A stretch of 7,817 nucleotides of DNA from Tissierellaceae bacterium (GTDB lineage Bacteria > Bacillota > Clostridia > Tissierellales > Tissierellaceae). The notes under the pieces are model-generated. The model saw nothing but the letters and a program-made list of their open reading frames with translations. It was not told where the DNA came from and ran no database searches. Shown in pieces: positions 5,704 to 7,817 of this stretch; position 1 is the stretch's first letter, and every line of letters begins with the position of its first letter. The translations under genes and the position numbers were made by a program. Location: positions 1-7,817 of the forward strand of contig JARICQ010000102.1 of assembly GCA_029264075.1 (NCBI GenBank), given 5' to 3'.

Positions 5704-5729
5704 TCAATGTATTGAAGATATTATAATAA
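5689..5729. repeat. Large nested dyad centred on the alaS transcription start
   Basis: The outer arms TTATTATAATAT (5689-5700) and ATATTATAATAA (5718-5729) are perfect 12-bp complements. Inside, TTCAAT (5703-5708) and ATTGAA (5711-5716) are perfect 6-bp complements. Only AA (5701-5702) and G (5717) break the symmetry around the central GT (5709-5710). The left arm covers part of the -10, and the centre coincides with the predicted +1. It may be an operator, and it resembles in placement the palindrome bound by E. coli AlaRS at its own promoter. The AT-rich arms raise the odds of coincidence. Confidence 0.6.
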
Positions 5730-5779
5730 AATAATTTACTTGAATTTGTAAATATAAATCAAAGGAAGAGGTGTATGAC

Positions 5780-7817
5780 ATGAAAAAAATGGGTCTACAT
5801 GAGATCAGAAAAGAATATATAGATTTTTTTAAGGCTAAAAATCATTTAGTTGTACCTAGTTTTTCTTTAGTGCCTAAAAATGATAAATCACTACTACTCA
5901 TTGGTGCGGGTATGGCGCCACTTAAAAAATATTTCACAGGAGAATCGACTCCACCTAGTAGTAGGATGGTAACTTGTCAAAAATGTATCAGAACAGGTGA
6001 CATTGAAAATGTAGGGAAGACATCAAGACATGCAACATTTTTTGAAATGCTTGGCAATTTTTCTTTTGGAGATTATTTTAAAAAAGAATCTGCTGAGTGG
6101 GCATGGGAATTTTTGACTGAAAATATGGGTCTTGCAGAGGAAGATCTATGGGTCACCATATATCTAGATGATGATGAGGCATTTGAAATATGGAATAAAG
6201 AAATCGGTGTTCCAGAGCAAAAAATAATTAGACTTGGAAAAGAAGACAATTTCTGGGAATTGGAAGTAGGACCATCTGGTCCATGTTCGGAGATATATGT
6301 AGATAGAGGCATAGAATATGGATGTGGATCTGAAAATTGCAAGCCTGGGTGTGAATGTGACAGATTTATAGAAATTTGGAATCTTGTTTTTACCCAATAC
6401 GACAAGGATGAAAAAGGAGTATACAATTTACTTCCAAATCCAAATATAGATACAGGTATGGGACTTGAGAGAATGGCTGCTGTAATGGAAGATGTAAAAA
6501 CTATCTTTGATGTAGCAGCAATAAAAGATATAGTAAAGAAGGTTGAAGAAATATCTGGAGTAGACTATGAAAGCGATGAGGAAAAAGATATATCCATCAG
6601 AATAATTACAGACCATGCAAGGGCTATGGCATTTTTGGTTTCAGACGGAGTATTACCTAGCAATGAGGGAAGAGGATACATACTTAGAAGGCTGATACGC
6701 AGGGCTGCCAGACATGGAAAGCTCATCGGAATAGAAGGAAGCTTTTTGAGTCAGGTTGTAGATGTAGTTATTGACTCTTGGAAAGTAGAATATAGTGAAC
6801 TAGAAGATAGAAGAGATACAATAAAGAGAATAATAGTAGCCGAAGAAGATAAATTTCAAGAAACCATTCATCAAGGTATCATTATACTTGAAGACTATAT
6901 AGAAGAGATGAATAAAATGCAAGATACTACACTTTCTGGAGAAAAAGCATTTAAACTATATGATACATATGGATTTCCACTAGACCTAACAAGAGAAATA
7001 CTAGAGGAAAAATCTATGAAAGTTGATGAAAAAAAGTTCGATCATTATATGGAAGAACAAAAAGAAAGAGCTAGAAGGGCTAGAAACGAAGATAGTGGAT
7101 GGACTTCCAAAAGTGAAAAAGATTTATTTCAAGAATTAGACACCATTTTTGAAGGATATGAACACAATAAATTAGAATCAAAGGTAAGTGGATTGTTTTT
7201 AGAAGATAATCCTGTTGAAGAGATATCAAAAGGCCAAAGAGGAATACTGACACTAGAGGCTACTCCCTTTTATGGCGAATCTGGTGGTCAAGTAGGAGAC
7301 ACTGGTAAAATAGAAGGAGAAAATTTCAAAATAAAAGTCCTAGATACTAAAAAAACCAAAGAAGACCATATAATTCATATAATAGAAGTTGAAGAAGGAA
7401 AAGTCGACTTAGGAGATAAGGTTTTAGCTAAGATTGACCAAGCTAGAAGAGCTTCAATCAAAAGAAATCACTCAGCAACTCATCTTCTTCACAGAGCCTT
7501 AAAAGATGTTCTAGGAGAGCATGTAGACCAGGCTGGATCTGTGGTGGATTCAGATAGACTAAGGTTTGACTTTACCCACTTTGAAAGTGTAAGTGATGAA
7601 GAGCTAAAAGAGATAGAAAAGATAGTCAATGAAAAGATATTAGATTCAATGGAAGTATTGACTAGAGAAACAAGCCTAAAAGAAGCTCAGGAAATGGGAG
7701 TAGTTGGAATATTTGAAGATAAATATGGAGAAGATGTAAGAGTTCTTTCAATGGGAGAATATTCAAAAGAACTTTGTGGGGGTACCCATGTAAGGAATAC
7801 AGGAAATATAGGAATGT
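5780..7817 (+). CDS. alaS: Alanyl-tRNA synthetase, 3' end cut by the window
   Basis: This charges tRNA-Ala with alanine in the cytosol. About 679 codons are present of the usual 870-880, and the frame is open to the last base. The class II catalytic core is recognisable from FFEMLGNFSFGDYF (87-100), GPSGPCSEIY (164-173), IEIWNLVFTQ (197-206) and DTGMGLERMAAV (224-235). The helical tRNA-binding region carries GRGYILRRLIRRAARHG (297-313). The editing domain has TPFYGESGGQVGD (495-507), the zinc motif HSATH (564-568) and CGGTH (666-670), which remove mischarged Ser and Gly. A cysteine cluster (Cys182, 187, 191, 193) sits before IEIWNLVF. The missing part is the C-Ala domain. The start is ATG at 5780, seven bases after AGAGGTG (5767-5773); the ATG at 5775 meets a stop after one further codon. 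Confidence 0.96.
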   Translation, partial: MKKMGLHEIRKEYIDFFKAKNHLVVPSFSLVPKNDKSLLLIGAGMAPLKKYFTGESTPPSSRMVTCQKCIRTGDIENVGKTSRHATFFEMLGNFSFGDYFKKESAEWAWEFLTENMGLAEEDLWVTIYLDDDEAFEIWNKEIGVPEQKIIRLGKEDNFWELEVGPSGPCSEIYVDRGIEYGCGSENCKPGCECDRFIEIWNLVFTQYDKDEKGVYNLLPNPNIDTGMGLERMAAVMEDVKTIFDVAAIKDIVKKVEEISGVDYESDEEKDISIRIITDHARAMAFLVSDGVLPSNEGRGYILRRLIRRAARHGKLIGIEGSFLSQVVDVVIDSWKVEYSELEDRRDTIKRIIVAEEDKFQETIHQGIIILEDYIEEMNKMQDTTLSGEKAFKLYDTYGFPLDLTREILEEKSMKVDEKKFDHYMEEQKERARRARNEDSGWTSKSEKDLFQELDTIFEGYEHNKLESKVSGLFLEDNPVEEISKGQRGILTLEATPFYGESGGQVGDTGKIEGENFKIKVLDTKKTKEDHIIHIIEVEEGKVDLGDKVLAKIDQARRASIKRNHSATHLLHRALKDVLGEHVDQAGSVVDSDRLRFDFTHFESVSDEELKEIEKIVNEKILDSMEVLTRETSLKEAQEMGVVGIFEDKYGEDVRVLSMGEYSKELCGGTHVRNTGNIGM

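Noticed and set aside
5734..5753. ATTTACTTG in the alaS leader resembling the iscR operator half-site, also a 6-bp hairpin with GTAAAT
   Set aside because: It lacks the TTGAC half and the GGGTAT flank, and is short AT-rich sequence downstream of the start; more likely coincidence.
5775..5782. Alternative alaS start at ATG 5775
   Set aside because: The reading frame is ATG ACA TGA and stops at once; the real start is ATG 5780.
6073..6616. Minus-strand open frames of 62-117 codons across the start of alaS
   Set aside because: They lie opposite conserved AlaRS motifs and show no plausible protein features.

Overview
This is a low-G+C, AT-rich stretch from an anaerobic Firmicute. Codon use favours AGA, ATA and A/T-ending codons, ribosome binding sites are strong (AGGAGG type), and the gene order is that of Clostridia or Tissierellia. 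I cannot name the genus. Every gene found is on the + strand and intact, except the last, which runs off the right edge.

Layout. Positions 1-284 are non-coding, with several AT-rich dyads and the probable promoter of the first gene. A DegV-family fatty-acid-binding protein (FakB-like) follows at 285-1115. Next is an SDR-type NAD-dependent L-threonine 3-dehydrogenase-like protein at 1200-2156, which starts at TTG and ends directly at a 44-bp perfect palindrome that serves as terminator. Then comes a compact iron-sulfur assembly operon: iscR (Rrf2 regulator, 2284-2709), iscS (cysteine desulfurase, 2729-3907) and iscU (scaffold, 3908-4345). A GC-rich terminator closes it at 4399-4421. An AI-2E/PerM-family membrane protein lies at 4443-5630, and alanyl-tRNA synthetase starts at 5780 and is cut by the window end after about 679 codons.

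How the parts work together. IscS releases sulfur from cysteine and IscU carries the nascent cluster. IscR, whose three cysteines probably hold a [2Fe-2S] cluster, is expected to sense cluster supply and repress its own promoter. A close match to the enterobacterial type-1 IscR site sits exactly on the iscR -35 element, and an inverted copy of its distal half lies across the start region. The arrangement iscR-iscS-iscU-(permease)-alaS is, from general knowledge, common in Clostridia. The flanking genes look like separate transcription units with their own promoters.

The window is mostly ordinary housekeeping sequence. The most interesting material is regulatory: a large nested dyad centred on the predicted transcription start of alaS, no visible T-box in front of alaS, the IscR operator arrangement, and the palindromes left of degV. 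I found no mobile element, CRISPR array, tRNA or rRNA.
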